A stretch of 51,201 nucleotides of DNA. It comes from Microvirga tunisiensis (GTDB lineage Bacteria > Pseudomonadota > Alphaproteobacteria > Rhizobiales > Beijerinckiaceae). Shown one piece after another: positions 8,751 through 17,946 of the stretch. Each line of letters opens with the position of its first letter. Positions within the stretch are counted from its first letter, which is position 1. The notes under the pieces are model-generated. The model was not told the origin of the DNA, searched no databases, and saw only the letters and a list, made by a program, of their open reading frames with translations. The stretch spans positions 1 to 51,201 of the forward strand of contig NZ_VOSK01000024.1 of assembly GCF_009296175.1 (NCBI RefSeq), in the 5' to 3' direction. The position numbers were made by a program, and so were the translations under genes.

Positions 8751-10250
8751 ATGAAGAAGAGACTGCTCCTTGCCTTGGCCGCCGGGCTCATGATGACCAC
8801 CGCGGCCTCTGCACAAACCCTGCGCATCGGCCTGAACGAAGATCCCGATGTGCTCGATCCGCACCGCGCACGCACCTTCGTCGGACGCATCGTGTTCACG
8901 TCGCTTTGCAACAAGCTCGTGGACATCACGCCCGATCTGAAGTTCACGCCTGAACTCGCCACCGAATGGCAATGGGGCGACGACGGCAAGTCGCTGACTT
9001 TCAAGCTGCGCCCGGGCGTGAAGTTCCATGACGGCGAGCCGCTGAATGCGGCTGCCGTGAAGGCCAATATCGACCGCGCCCGCACGCTGCCGGATAGCCT
9101 TCGCAAGAGCGAGCTGACCTCGGTGGACAATGTCGAGGCCGTCGACGACCTGACCGTCAAGGTCAATCTCTCCCGCGCCGACGCGACCCTGCTCTCCCAG
9201 CTCTCCGACCGCGCCGGCATGATCATGTCGCCGAAGGCGCTCGCCTCCGCCGATTTTGGCCAGAAGCCGGTCTGCTCGGGTCCCTACAAGTTCGTCGAGC
9301 GCGTCCAGAACGATCGCATTGTTCTGGAAAAGTTCGCCGATCATTGGGACGCCAAGAACTTCAACTTCGAGCGCATCGTGTTCCAACCCATTCCGGACAC
9401 GACCGTGCGTCTTGCCAACCTGCGCTCCGGCAACCTCGACCTCATCGAGCGTCTGGCCCCGAGCGACGTTCCGGCGGCGAAGAGCGATTCCAACCTGGTC
9501 TTCGCGCCGGTTTCCGGCATCGGCTACCAGGGATTGACCATCAACACCAACAATGGTGAGCGCGCCAAGAGCCCGCTCGGTCAGGACAAGCGCGTCCGTC
9601 AGGCCCTCGAGCTCTCCATCGACCGCAATGTCATCAACGAAGTGGTCGGCGCGGGAATCTATCCGCCCGCAGGTCAGCCGTTCCCGGAAGCGAGCCCCTA
9701 CAACAACCCGAAGTTCAAGGCCACCGAGCGTGACGTCGCCAAGGCCAAGCAGCTCCTGAAAGAGGCCGGTGTCGACCGGGTGAAGCTCGAGCTGACTTTC
9801 GGCACCGGAACGACGGCTCAGCAGATCGCCGAGATCATCCAGGCGATGGCCGCCGAGGCAGGATTCGACATCTCGCTGCGCCCGACCGAGTTCGCCGCCA
9901 TGCAGAAAGAAGCCCAGGCTGGCAACTTCGACGTGAACGTGATCGGCTGGTCCGGCCGCGTCGACCCCGACGGCAACATCCATCCGTTCGTCACCTGCAA
10001 GGGCGCCCTGAACGACGGCCGCTACTGCAACGAGCAGGTCGACAAGCTCTTGAACGACGCCCGCATCACCAATGACGAGGCCAAGCGCAAGCAGCTCTAC
10101 GACGCCGCGCAGGAAATCCTGAAGCAGGATCTGCCGATCATCTACACCTACTACCAGCCCTGGCCCTTCGTTCACACGAAGAAGGTCCAGAACTTCAAGC
10201 CCTACCCGGACGGCATGATCCGTCTGAAGGGCGTGAAGTTCGCCTCCTGA
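8751..10250 (+). CDS. Periplasmic peptide-binding protein, DppA/SBP_bac_5 family
   Basis: From ATG 8751, preceded by GGAGGA, the protein has 499 residues. A Sec signal peptide ends at about residue 21 (TTAASAQ). The mature protein begins TLRIGLNEDPDVLDPHRART, the standard start of family 5 solute-binding proteins, and contains LTFKLRPGVKFHDGEPLNAA. It should bind peptides or small peptide-like compounds and pass them to the permeases downstream. In E. coli related proteins bind dipeptides (DppA) or glutathione (GsiB). The gamma-glutamyltransferase-family gene in the same operon makes a gamma-glutamyl or similar ligand plausible but unproven. A strong stem-loop follows its stop and separates it from the permease genes. 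Confidence 0.9.
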   Translation: MKKRLLLALAAGLMMTTAASAQTLRIGLNEDPDVLDPHRARTFVGRIVFTSLCNKLVDITPDLKFTPELATEWQWGDDGKSLTFKLRPGVKFHDGEPLNAAAVKANIDRARTLPDSLRKSELTSVDNVEAVDDLTVKVNLSRADATLLSQLSDRAGMIMSPKALASADFGQKPVCSGPYKFVERVQNDRIVLEKFADHWDAKNFNFERIVFQPIPDTTVRLANLRSGNLDLIERLAPSDVPAAKSDSNLVFAPVSGIGYQGLTINTNNGERAKSPLGQDKRVRQALELSIDRNVINEVVGAGIYPPAGQPFPEASPYNNPKFKATERDVAKAKQLLKEAGVDRVKLELTFGTGTTAQQIAEIIQAMAAEAGFDISLRPTEFAAMQKEAQAGNFDVNVIGWSGRVDPDGNIHPFVTCKGALNDGRYCNEQVDKLLNDARITNDEAKRKQLYDAAQEILKQDLPIIYTYYQPWPFVHTKKVQNFKPYPDGMIRLKGVKFAS

Positions 10251-10265
10251 GACGACCAAGAAGCT

Positions 10266-10293
10266 GCGTGCCCGGTTGAATGACCGGGCACGC
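10266..10293 (+). terminator. Strong stem-loop between binding protein and permease genes
   Basis: Exact 11-bp arms (GCGTGCCCGGT and ACCGGGCACGC) close a 6-nt loop TGAATG, 15 nt after the binding-protein stop. There is no clear U-run after it. Such stem-loops commonly protect the 3' end of the binding-protein mRNA or partly attenuate transcription, so that binding protein exceeds permease. A similar arrangement occurs in the second Dpp operon at 34572-34626. Confidence 0.6.
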
Positions 10294-10327
10294 CCCTGCC
10301 CTTCTATGATGTGGGTTCCACGAGCTG

Positions 10328-11275
10328 ATGCTGCGCTATATCGGACGACGAATACTGATTGCTATCCCGACGCTGATCATCGTGTCGCTTCTCGTCTTCG
10401 CCCTGCAGAAGCTCCTGCCCGGCGATCCGGTTCTCACCATGGCGGGCGAGGAACGCGACCCGCAGGTGCTCGCCTACCTGCGCGAGAAGTATCGCCTGGA
10501 TGACCCCATCCCGGTTCAGTATTTCGCCTGGATCGGATCCGCGTTGACAGGCAATCTCGGGATCTCGCTGCGCACCGACATCCCGGTTCTCGATCTGATC
10601 CTCAGCAAGCTGCCCGTGACCTTGGAACTGGCCATCATGGCGATGATCGTTGCGCTCGCCATCGGCATACCCGCCGGCATCATCTCGGCCGTGAAGAAGG
10701 GAACGGCGGTCGACTACACCGCCAACGTCATCGCCCTCTCGGGCCTGTCCATTCCCAATTTCTGGCTCGGCATCATGCTCATCATGCTGATCTCGGTGCG
10801 CTGGCAGCTCCTGCCCGCCTCCGGCTATGTGCCGCCGACCGAGGACCTGTGGCTCAACATCAAGACGATGCTCATGCCGGCCTTCGTGCTCGGCACGGGT
10901 TTGGCCGCGAGCCTGATGCGCCATACCCGCAGCGCCATGCTCGGCGTGATGCGGTCCGACTATATCCGCACGGCTCGAGCCAAAGGGCTTCTGTCGAGAA
11001 AGGTCATTCTGAAGCACGCCCTGCGCAACGCGCTCGTGCCCATCGTGACACTTTCCACCCTGCTCTTCGGCGAGCTGCTGGCCGGCGCCGTGCTCACGGA
11101 GCAGATCTTCACCATCCCGGGTTTCGGCAAGCTCATCGTCGATGCGGTGTTCAATCGTGACTACGCGGTGGTGCAGGGCGTCGTGCTCTGCACGGCCATC
11201 GGCTTCATCTTCATGAATCTCCTCGCCGACGTCCTTTACGTTCTCGTCAATCCCCGCCTGAGGCACGCCGCATGA
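10328..11275 (+). CDS. Peptide ABC transporter permease, DppB type
   Basis: The 315-residue protein starts with MLRYIGRRILIAIPTLIIVS, the typical first membrane helix of DppB/GsiC permeases. The extracytoplasmic segment PVQYFAWIGSALTGNLGISL and the coupling loop around RTARAKGLLSRKVILKHALRNALVP are both well conserved, and about six membrane segments are visible. Its stop overlaps the start of the next permease gene in an ATGA. It forms the membrane channel with the DppC-type partner. The start lies 77 nt after the binding-protein stop, beyond the stem-loop. Confidence 0.92.
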   Translation: MLRYIGRRILIAIPTLIIVSLLVFALQKLLPGDPVLTMAGEERDPQVLAYLREKYRLDDPIPVQYFAWIGSALTGNLGISLRTDIPVLDLILSKLPVTLELAIMAMIVALAIGIPAGIISAVKKGTAVDYTANVIALSGLSIPNFWLGIMLIMLISVRWQLLPASGYVPPTEDLWLNIKTMLMPAFVLGTGLAASLMRHTRSAMLGVMRSDYIRTARAKGLLSRKVILKHALRNALVPIVTLSTLLFGELLAGAVLTEQIFTIPGFGKLIVDAVFNRDYAVVQGVVLCTAIGFIFMNLLADVLYVLVNPRLRHAA

Positions 11276-12147
11276 CCGCCACAGCCGCTATTGCCGACGA
11301 GGTCGCGCTGCCGAAGAAGCGCAGCCGCGTCCTTGCCAAGTTCCTGAAGAACAGGAGCGCCGTGCTCGGCGGCGCCATCGTCCTGTTCTTCGTCCTCGTC
11401 GCCCTCGTCGGTCCATACTTCGCGCCGTACGATCCGATCAAGCCGAGTTTCACCAGCATCCGGAAGGCGCCGTCGGCTTTGTACTGGTTCGGTACCGACG
11501 AACTCGGACGTGACCTTCTCTCCCGCATGCTCTGGGGAGCACGCGCCTCCATCATGGCCGGCGTGGTCTCGGTGACGATCGCCATCGTGCTCGGCGTGCC
11601 GTTCGGCCTCGTCGCCGGCTATTTCGGCGGCTGGATCGATGCTGCGATCTCCCGCGCGACCGATGCCATGCTGGCGATCCCCTTCCTCATCTTCGCCATC
11701 GCGCTCGCGGCCTTCCTCGGGCCCAGCCTCACCAACGCGATGATCGCCATCGGTCTGTCCGCCATGCCCATCTTCATCCGCCTCACCCGCGGACAGGTGC
11801 TGACGGTGAAGGCGGAGGATTACGTGGAAGGCGCGCGCGCCATCGGGCTGCCCGATTTCTGGATCCTGGTGCGCTATGTGTTCCCAAATGTCCTGCCGCC
11901 GATCCTGGTTCAGGGCACTCTCACCATCGCGACCGCCATCATCGCAGAGGCAAGCCTGTCTTTCCTCGGCCTCGGCCAGCAGCCGCCGAACCCATCCTGG
12001 GGCTCCATGCTCAACACGGCCAAGAACTTCATGGACCAGGCTCCCTGGATGTCGATCTTCCCCGGCTCGGCGATCTTCCTGATCGTGCTCGGCTTCAATC
12101 TTCTCGGCGACGGCCTGCGCGATGCGCTCGATCCTCGCGAACAGTAA
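11272..12147 (+). CDS. Peptide ABC transporter permease, DppC type
   Basis: This 291-residue permease has a cytoplasmic N-terminus and a first helix AVLGGAIVLFFVLVALVGPYFAPYDP. The DppC hallmark FGTDELGRDLLSRMLWGAR follows, then the coupling loop EGARAIGLPDFWILVRYVFPNVLPPILVQ. Translation is coupled to the DppB-type gene by a 4-nt overlap. It completes the ABC importer encoded from 6551. The gamma-glutamyltransferase-family gene begins 27 nt downstream, which suggests the imported compound is cleaved by that enzyme or its product taken up by this transporter. Confidence 0.92.
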   Translation: MTATAAIADEVALPKKRSRVLAKFLKNRSAVLGGAIVLFFVLVALVGPYFAPYDPIKPSFTSIRKAPSALYWFGTDELGRDLLSRMLWGARASIMAGVVSVTIAIVLGVPFGLVAGYFGGWIDAAISRATDAMLAIPFLIFAIALAAFLGPSLTNAMIAIGLSAMPIFIRLTRGQVLTVKAEDYVEGARAIGLPDFWILVRYVFPNVLPPILVQGTLTIATAIIAEASLSFLGLGQQPPNPSWGSMLNTAKNFMDQAPWMSIFPGSAIFLIVLGFNLLGDGLRDALDPREQ

Positions 12148-12174
12148 CAATAACACCAACTTCGGATAAGATAT

Positions 12175-13968
12175 ATGTTTACGACTCGGCCAGAGATCCT
12201 CGGCACCTTCGGCATCGTCACCTCGACCCACTGGCTCGCCTCCGCGGCCGGCATGTCGATGCTCGAAAAAGGCGGCAATGCCTTTGACGCCTGCGTCGCC
12301 TCCGCTTTCGTGCTGCAGGTCGTCGAACCGCATCTGGTGGGTCCGTCCGGCGAAGTGCCTGCGGTGTTCTACTCGGCCAAGACCAAGAAGATCGAAGTTC
12401 TCTGCGGCCAGGGCACGGCTCCGAAAGGCGCCACCATCGCCCATTACAAGAACGAGGGCCTCAAGCTCATTCCCGGCAACGGCATGCTCGCCACCGTCGT
12501 GCCCGGCGCTTTCGATGCCTGGATGCTGCTGCTGCGCGACCATGGCCTTCTCTCGCTGAGAGACGTGCTGGAACCTGCCATCTACTATGCCGAGCAGGGG
12601 CATCCCCTGCTGCCGCGCGTGTCGGACACCATCAAGGGCCTGAAGGAATTCTTCGAGACCGAATGGCCAACCTCTGCTAGCGTCTTCCTGCCCGGCGGCG
12701 AGGTCCCCAAGCCCCGCCAGCTCCTCCGCAACCCGCAGCTTGCCGACACCTGGAAGCGTATCCTCCGCGAGGGAGAAGCCAAGGGCGGCGACCGCGAGGC
12801 TCAGATCGAGGCGGCGCGCAATGCCTTCTACAAGGGCTTCGTGGCCGAGGCCATCGACGCCTTCGTGCGCAAGACGGAAGTCATGGATCAAAGCGGTTCG
12901 CGCCATCGTGGCGTGCTCACCGCGGACGACATGGCGAAGTGGTCCGCAAGCTACGACGCTCCGCAGACCTACGACTATCATAATTACCGGGTGAACAAGA
13001 TCCGGCCCTGGGGCCAGGGTCCCGTCTTCCTGCAGACGCTGGCTTTGCTGAAGGACTTCGACCTCGCCGCCATGGGCCCGACCAGCGCGGAGTTCGTCCA
13101 CACCATTGTCGAGGCTAAGAAGCTCGCCTTCGCCGATCGCGAGGCCTATTACGGTGATCCGGATTTCGTCGACGTCCCCATCGAGACCCTGCTATCGGAT
13201 GCCTATAACGACGAGCGCCGCAAGCTCATTAGCGACAAGGCATCGTTTGAGCTCCGCCCCGGCCGCATCGAAGGCTACGAGGCTCAGGTGGAACGCACAC
13301 TTGAGGCCCTGCGCAATCTCTCGACAAAGAACCGGGAAGTGACGGGCGGCGAGCCGACGCTCGCCTCTATGCGCTCCGCACGCCGCGGCGACACAGTGCA
13401 TATCGATGCGGTGGACCGCTTCGGCAACATGATCGCCGCCATGCCCTCCGGTGGATGGCTGCAATCCTCGCCGGTCATTCCGGAACTCGGCTTCATGCTC
13501 AACTCCCGCGCCCAGATGTTCTGGCTCGAAGAGAATCTGCCGGCGAGCCTGGCTCCGGGCAAGCGTCCGCGCACCACCCTCACGCCGACTCTCGCCGAGA
13601 AGGACGGCGAACCCTACATGGTCTTCGGCTCACCGGGCGGCGACCAGCAGGAGCAATGGCAGCTTCTGCTGTTCCTGCGCCATGCCCATCATGGCCTGAA
13701 CCTGCAGGAAGCCATCGACCAGCCGATGTCGCATACGGCGCATTTCCCCTCCTCGTTCTATCCGCGCGAGCAGAAGCCCGGCCATCTCATGGCGGAGGAG
13801 ACCTATGGCGCTGAGGTGCTCGACGATCTGCGCAGGCGCGGTCACGACGTCGAGGTTGCGCCCGCCTGGACGGTCGGTCGCCTCGTGGCGGCAAGCCGCG
13901 ACAAGGATGGGCTGCTGCACGGCGCCGCCACGCCGCGCCTCATGCAGGCCTATGCGGTCGGTCGTTGA
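12175..13968 (+). CDS. Gamma-glutamyltransferase-family Ntn hydrolase
   Basis: The 597-residue protein belongs to the gamma-glutamyltransferase/cephalosporin acylase family. The autoprocessing site is visible as GDTVHIDAVDRFGN, where the Thr would become the N-terminal nucleophile of the small subunit. The oxyanion-region motif is kept as PSGG and later SPGGDQQEQW. No signal peptide is seen, so it is probably cytoplasmic, unlike E. coli Ggt, which is periplasmic. That fits a role after uptake by the adjacent importer. The true substrate is unknown: members without a signal peptide cleave many gamma-glutamyl or acyl amides. The start ATG 12175 follows GGATAAG. The DUF1028 gene follows after 12 nt. 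Confidence 0.85.
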   Translation: MFTTRPEILGTFGIVTSTHWLASAAGMSMLEKGGNAFDACVASAFVLQVVEPHLVGPSGEVPAVFYSAKTKKIEVLCGQGTAPKGATIAHYKNEGLKLIPGNGMLATVVPGAFDAWMLLLRDHGLLSLRDVLEPAIYYAEQGHPLLPRVSDTIKGLKEFFETEWPTSASVFLPGGEVPKPRQLLRNPQLADTWKRILREGEAKGGDREAQIEAARNAFYKGFVAEAIDAFVRKTEVMDQSGSRHRGVLTADDMAKWSASYDAPQTYDYHNYRVNKIRPWGQGPVFLQTLALLKDFDLAAMGPTSAEFVHTIVEAKKLAFADREAYYGDPDFVDVPIETLLSDAYNDERRKLISDKASFELRPGRIEGYEAQVERTLEALRNLSTKNREVTGGEPTLASMRSARRGDTVHIDAVDRFGNMIAAMPSGGWLQSSPVIPELGFMLNSRAQMFWLEENLPASLAPGKRPRTTLTPTLAEKDGEPYMVFGSPGGDQQEQWQLLLFLRHAHHGLNLQEAIDQPMSHTAHFPSSFYPREQKPGHLMAEETYGAEVLDDLRRRGHDVEVAPAWTVGRLVAASRDKDGLLHGAATPRLMQAYAVGR

Positions 13969-13980
13969 GGAGCAGGAACC

Positions 13981-14706
13981 ATGACCTGGTCGATCATCGC
14001 CAAGGATCCTGAGACCGGCGCCTTCGGCGTTGCGGTGACCACGAAGTTCTTCGCCGTGGGAGCGCTTTGCCCCCACGGCGCGGCACGGGTCGGTGCTCTT
14101 GCCACCCAGGCGCTCGTCAACCCCCTTTACGGCCCGGATGGCATTCGGCTCCTGGCGGAGGGACGCAGCGCCGAGGACATCGTCGCGATCGTCACGGCCC
14201 AAGATCCGGGCAGCGGCTCCCGCCAGCTCCATGTGATCGCCCGTGATGGTCGCACCGCGGCCCATACGGGCCAGGACTGCATCGACTGGTGCGGTCACCT
14301 GACGGATGAGGGTGTCTCCGTTGCCGGCAACATGCTGGCGGGTCCTGCAGTGATCGAGGCGACGCTCGAGACCTACAAGCAGCGCATGGATCTGCCCTTC
14401 GCGGATCGTCTCATGAGTGCGCTCGATGCGGGGCAGGCCGAGGGTGGCGACAAGCGCGGAAAGCAATCCGCCGCCATCAAGATCTGGCGCGACGAGCCCT
14501 ATCCCATGCTCGACCTGCGCGTCGACGATCACCCCGAGCCTCTGGATGAGATTCGCCGGCTCTACGGCGTCGCTCATGAGCGCTTTCTCGCGTTCATGGA
14601 TGCCATGGCGACTCGCGCCAATCCCGGCGGCATCACGGATCGATCCTGGATCGACGAGAAGGCGCGTGAATATCAGGCGCAGCATGAGAGACGCACCTCG
14701 CGGTAG
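13981..14706 (+). CDS. DUF1028 family protein
   Basis: The 241-residue protein is a full DUF1028 member: MTWSIIAKDPETGAFGVAVT, then a GA(L/R)ATQA stretch (GALATQALVNPLYGPDG) and DCIDWCGHLTDEGVSVAGNML. The N-terminal half has a predicted Ntn-hydrolase-like fold in this family, but no reaction is firmly established to my knowledge. It starts 12 nt after the gamma-glutamyltransferase-family gene, with GAGGAGCAGGA upstream, and is the last gene of the operon. Its co-occurrence with peptide importers and peptidases suggests a hydrolase acting in the same pathway. Function beyond this is inference. Confidence 0.85.
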   Translation: MTWSIIAKDPETGAFGVAVTTKFFAVGALCPHGAARVGALATQALVNPLYGPDGIRLLAEGRSAEDIVAIVTAQDPGSGSRQLHVIARDGRTAAHTGQDCIDWCGHLTDEGVSVAGNMLAGPAVIEATLETYKQRMDLPFADRLMSALDAGQAEGGDKRGKQSAAIKIWRDEPYPMLDLRVDDHPEPLDEIRRLYGVAHERFLAFMDAMATRANPGGITDRSWIDEKAREYQAQHERRTSR

Positions 14707-14773
14707 GACAATCCTGCAACAGTCTCACTTGCCGCGGGATTGAAAAGATCCTACGGCGATCTGCTTCCTTTTG

Positions 14774-15637
14774 ATGGACATTCCGATGTTTGGCATCCCC
14801 CTGTTTGATCTGGCGTGGCTCGTTGTGGCGCTGCTGGCTGCCGGCGCGATCACCGGCCTGCTCGCCGGCGTCTTCGGCGTCGGCGGCGGCGCGGTCGCCG
14901 TGCCGATCCTCTACGAGCTCTTCCGCATCCTCGAGGTGCCCGAGGAGGTGCGCATGCCGCTGTGCGTCGGCACCTCGCTGGCCATCATCATCCCGACCTC
15001 GATCCGCTCCTTCAACGCTCACCGGGCCAAGGGCGCCGTCGACATGACCATCCTGCGGGTCTGGGCCGTGCCTGTGGTGCTCGGCGTCATCCTCGGCAGC
15101 ATCATCGCCCGCTATGCCCCGGCCGACCTGTTCAAGGCCGTGTTTGTGGTCGTGGCCGGCCTCTCGGCCATCCGCCTGCTCTTCGGCAAGGACACCTGGC
15201 GCTTCGGCCTCGACATGCCGGCCAAGCCCATCATGGTGGCCTATGGCTGGATCATCGGCATCCTCTCGGCCCTCATGGGCATCGGCGGCGGCCAGCTCTC
15301 CAACCTGTTCATGACCTTCTACAACCGCCCGATCCATCAGGCGGTGGCGACCTCGTCGGGTCTCGGCATCCTGATCTCGATCCCCGGGGCGCTCGGCTAC
15401 ATCTATGCCGGCTGGCCGCACATGGCCGATTACCCGAACGTGATCGCCTTCCAGCCGCCCTTGGCCCTGGGCTACATCTCGCTCCTCGGCTTCGTCCTGT
15501 TCATCCCCACCAGCACCTGGATGGCGCCCATCGGCGCACGGCTGGCCCACCGGCTCTCGAAGCGCAGGCTCGAGGTCGCCTTCGGCATCTTCCTCCTCCT
15601 CGTCTGCGCCCGCTTCGCCGCAAGCCTCATCGCCTAA
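14774..15637 (+). CDS. TauE/SafE (TSUP) family membrane permease
   Basis: From ATG 14774 the protein has 287 residues and about eight hydrophobic segments. The glycine-rich family motif occurs twice, as GLLAGVFGVGGGAVAVPIL near the N-terminus and GILSALMGIGGGQLSNLFM in the middle. TSUP proteins export or import sulfite, sulfonates or other organosulfur anions and acids. No neighbouring sulfur gene indicates the substrate here. The 67-nt gap after DUF1028 leaves it uncertain whether it belongs to the peptide operon. If it does, export of a sulfur compound derived from a glutathione-like ligand would be one possible reading, and this is speculation. Confidence 0.88.
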   Translation: MDIPMFGIPLFDLAWLVVALLAAGAITGLLAGVFGVGGGAVAVPILYELFRILEVPEEVRMPLCVGTSLAIIIPTSIRSFNAHRAKGAVDMTILRVWAVPVVLGVILGSIIARYAPADLFKAVFVVVAGLSAIRLLFGKDTWRFGLDMPAKPIMVAYGWIIGILSALMGIGGGQLSNLFMTFYNRPIHQAVATSSGLGILISIPGALGYIYAGWPHMADYPNVIAFQPPLALGYISLLGFVLFIPTSTWMAPIGARLAHRLSKRRLEVAFGIFLLLVCARFAASLIA

Positions 15638-15682
15638 GCGCACGAACAGCCTTAAACTGACGCCCCAAGCGGAGGCACGGCA

Positions 15683-16150
15683 ATGGCATCATCGGCGGGA
15701 CCTCTCCATGCTTTTCTTGCCGGAACCGGGCGCGACAGCCGGGGACGTCTTGCGGCCGATGTGCTCGGCTTTCCCGACGAGCCGCTGGAAGAGGTGCACG
15801 ACTACATCCAGTGGCTGTTTCCGCGTCCGACCCGCAGCGGCGCTCAGCCTGGAGCTCCGATACTGACGCAGGCCGAGATCGACGCGGTCAGGGCTGATCC
15901 GAGCGCACAGGACACGCTCAAGCGGGCAGCCGGGCGGATGCTAAGGTTCTATCGAGATACGCGTTGGTGGCTCCGCTCGTATGACCATAACCACCTGCGG
16001 ATCACCCGGATCATCCATAGCCTGAGAATTCTCACCGGACCGGAGGAAGCTCGGCGCTTTCACAATGCTGTCCTTGAACTGAATGACGCAGCAGGATTGC
16101 CCGTCAACGCGCGCAGCCTTGAGTACTGGGCAGACGCCGCAGGCACCTGA
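15683..16150 (+). CDS. OGFr-domain (opioid growth factor receptor-like) protein
   Basis: The 155-residue protein matches the conserved OGFr region: LEEVHDYIQWLFPRPTRS near residues 35-55, then a helix ending RMLRFYRDTRWW and DHNHLRITRIIHSLRIL. This domain is known from the vertebrate opioid growth factor receptor and occurs in scattered bacteria as a stand-alone protein. Its bacterial function is unknown to me. No signal peptide or membrane segment is seen. The ATG at 15683 has GGAGG upstream. It stands alone between the TSUP gene (45 nt away) and the convergent exporter gene. Confidence 0.8.
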   Translation: MASSAGPLHAFLAGTGRDSRGRLAADVLGFPDEPLEEVHDYIQWLFPRPTRSGAQPGAPILTQAEIDAVRADPSAQDTLKRAAGRMLRFYRDTRWWLRSYDHNHLRITRIIHSLRILTGPEEARRFHNAVLELNDAAGLPVNARSLEYWADAAGT

Positions 16151-16164
16151 CTCGTCAGGTCTTT
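16145..16164 (+). terminator. Weak terminator hairpin after the OGFr-domain gene
   Basis: A 6-bp hairpin ACCTGA-CTCG-TCAGGT is followed by CTTTG. It overlaps the stop codon of the OGFr-domain gene and lies in the 17-nt gap to the convergent exporter gene. The stem and U-run are short, so efficiency would be low. Confidence 0.35.
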
Positions 16165-16167
16165 GCC

Positions 16168-17889
16168 TCAGGCGAACTGCGCCTCGCTCAGCCGCTTGTA
16201 AATTCCATTGGTAGCGAGAAGCTCCTTGTGGTCGCCCTGCTCCACAATCACGCCGCGGTCGATCACGGCAATCCGGTCCGCGTTCACGATGGTGGCGAGG
16301 CGATGGGCGATGACGAGTGTCGTGCGCCCCTTCGACAGCTCGGCAAGGGCCTGCTGGATCGCCCGCTCGGTTTCCGTATCGAGGGCCGATGTGGCCTCGT
16401 CGAGGATCAGGATCGGCGGGTTCTTGAGGAAGATCCGCGCGATGGCGAGGCGCTGCTTCTGACCTCCCGAGAGCTTGACGCCCCGCTCTCCGATGATCGT
16501 ATCGAGGCCCGCCGGCAGGGAGGCGATCACCTCGTCGAGTCGGGCCCTGCGGGCAGCCTCCAGAATTTCACCCTCGGTGGCCTCGAGCCGGCCATAGGCG
16601 ATGTTCTCGCGGATGGTGCCTGCGAACAGGAACACATCCTGCTGCACGATGCCGATCTGGCTGCGCAGGGAGCGGAGAGTCATATCCCGGATGTCGATTC
16701 CGTCGATCGTGATTGCGCCGCCGTCGACCTCATAGAAGCGAGGCAGGAGCGAGCAGATCGTGGTCTTGCCCGCCCCGGATGGGCCGACGAAGGCGATGGT
16801 TTCGCCGGCGCGGATCGTCAGGTCGAGACCCTTGAGGATGTTGCGCTCCGCGGCATAGCCGAACTCGACGTTTTTATACTGAATGTCGCCTTTGAGCTTG
16901 CCCACGTCCCTCGCGCCGGGACGGTCCGCGATATCCGGACGCGTGTCGAGGAACGTCATGTAGCGCTTGAAACCGGCGATGCCCTTCGGATATGTCTCGA
17001 TGACCGAATTGATCTTCTCGATCGGCCGGAAGAAGACGCCGACGAGAAGCAGGAAGCCTACGAAGCCACCTGCGCTGAGTTCCCCTTTGAGCACCAGATA
17101 GCTGCCCGCGACCATGACGACCATCTGGATCAGGCGCATGCTGAGATAGCTCAGCGAGGTCGAAGCTGCCATGATCTTGTAGGCTTCGAGCTTCGTCTTG
17201 CGATAGCCCTGGTTATCGGCGGCGAACAGGCGCCGTTCGTGATCCTCATTGGCAAAGGCCTGAACCACGCGGATTCCGCCGACGTTTTCCTCGATTCGAG
17301 CGTTGAAATCTCCGACTTTTCCATAAAGAGCCTGCCAATTGCGTGTCATGCGGCCGCCATAGCGCGTCGTCAGCCAAGCGGTGAGCGGCACCACGAGCGC
17401 CGTGATCACGGCAAGCTTCATATTGACCGTGAACATCAGGATGAATGCGCCCACGAGCGTCATCACGGCGATGAAGAGATCCTCCGGCCCGTGATGGGCG
17501 ACCTCGCCGATCTCTTCCAGGTCCTTGGTGAGGCGCGCCACGAGATGCCCGGTCTTCTGGTTGTCGAAGAAACCGAAGGAGAGTTTCTGGAGATGGTCGA
17601 AGGCCTTGCGCCGCATCTCGGTCTCGATGTTGATGCCGAGCATGTGGCCCCAATAGGTCACCGTGGCCATCAGACCGGCAGTGAGAACGTAGACGGCAAG
17701 CAGGATTGCCGAGGCCAAGGCGATGAGCCCCCACTGGCTCGTCGGAAGCAGGGTATCGATGAGCAGCTTGACGGCGATCGGAAAGCCGAGCTCGAGCAGG
17801 CCCGACGCCACGGCGCACGAGAAGTCCAGCACGAACAAGCCGCGATGAGGCTGATAATACGCGAAGAAACGTTTGAGGAGGGAGCGCAT
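16168..17889 (-). CDS. MsbA-like ABC exporter (fused membrane and ATPase domains)
   Basis: The 573-residue protein is a type IV ABC half-exporter. Residues 1 to about 320 form a six-helix ABC membrane domain and the rest is the ATPase. Walker A is GPSGAGKTT, the signature is LSGGQKQR, Walker B is ILILDEATSALD and the switch histidine is in VIAHR. It should work as a homodimer exporting a lipid or hydrophobic compound. The sequence alone does not tell MsbA from drug or peptide exporters, and no lipid A gene is nearby. It lies 57 nt downstream of fhuC on the same strand and may be cotranscribed with the siderophore genes. Confidence 0.88.
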   Translation of the reverse strand: MRSLLKRFFAYYQPHRGLFVLDFSCAVASGLLELGFPIAVKLLIDTLLPTSQWGLIALASAILLAVYVLTAGLMATVTYWGHMLGINIETEMRRKAFDHLQKLSFGFFDNQKTGHLVARLTKDLEEIGEVAHHGPEDLFIAVMTLVGAFILMFTVNMKLAVITALVVPLTAWLTTRYGGRMTRNWQALYGKVGDFNARIEENVGGIRVVQAFANEDHERRLFAADNQGYRKTKLEAYKIMAASTSLSYLSMRLIQMVVMVAGSYLVLKGELSAGGFVGFLLLVGVFFRPIEKINSVIETYPKGIAGFKRYMTFLDTRPDIADRPGARDVGKLKGDIQYKNVEFGYAAERNILKGLDLTIRAGETIAFVGPSGAGKTTICSLLPRFYEVDGGAITIDGIDIRDMTLRSLRSQIGIVQQDVFLFAGTIRENIAYGRLEATEGEILEAARRARLDEVIASLPAGLDTIIGERGVKLSGGQKQRLAIARIFLKNPPILILDEATSALDTETERAIQQALAELSKGRTTLVIAHRLATIVNADRIAVIDRGVIVEQGDHKELLATNGIYKRLSEAQFA

Positions 17890-17946
17890 GGCAGCACTAG
17901 GTACTGCCGGCTGCCGGTGAGGGCAAGCGGGAGCTTGGAAACGGGC

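Noticed and set aside
11236..13101. 621-codon minus-strand frame across the DppC-type permease and gamma-glutamyltransferase-family genes
   Set aside because: It is antisense to two clearly conserved proteins, has biased composition and no ribosome-binding site or motif.
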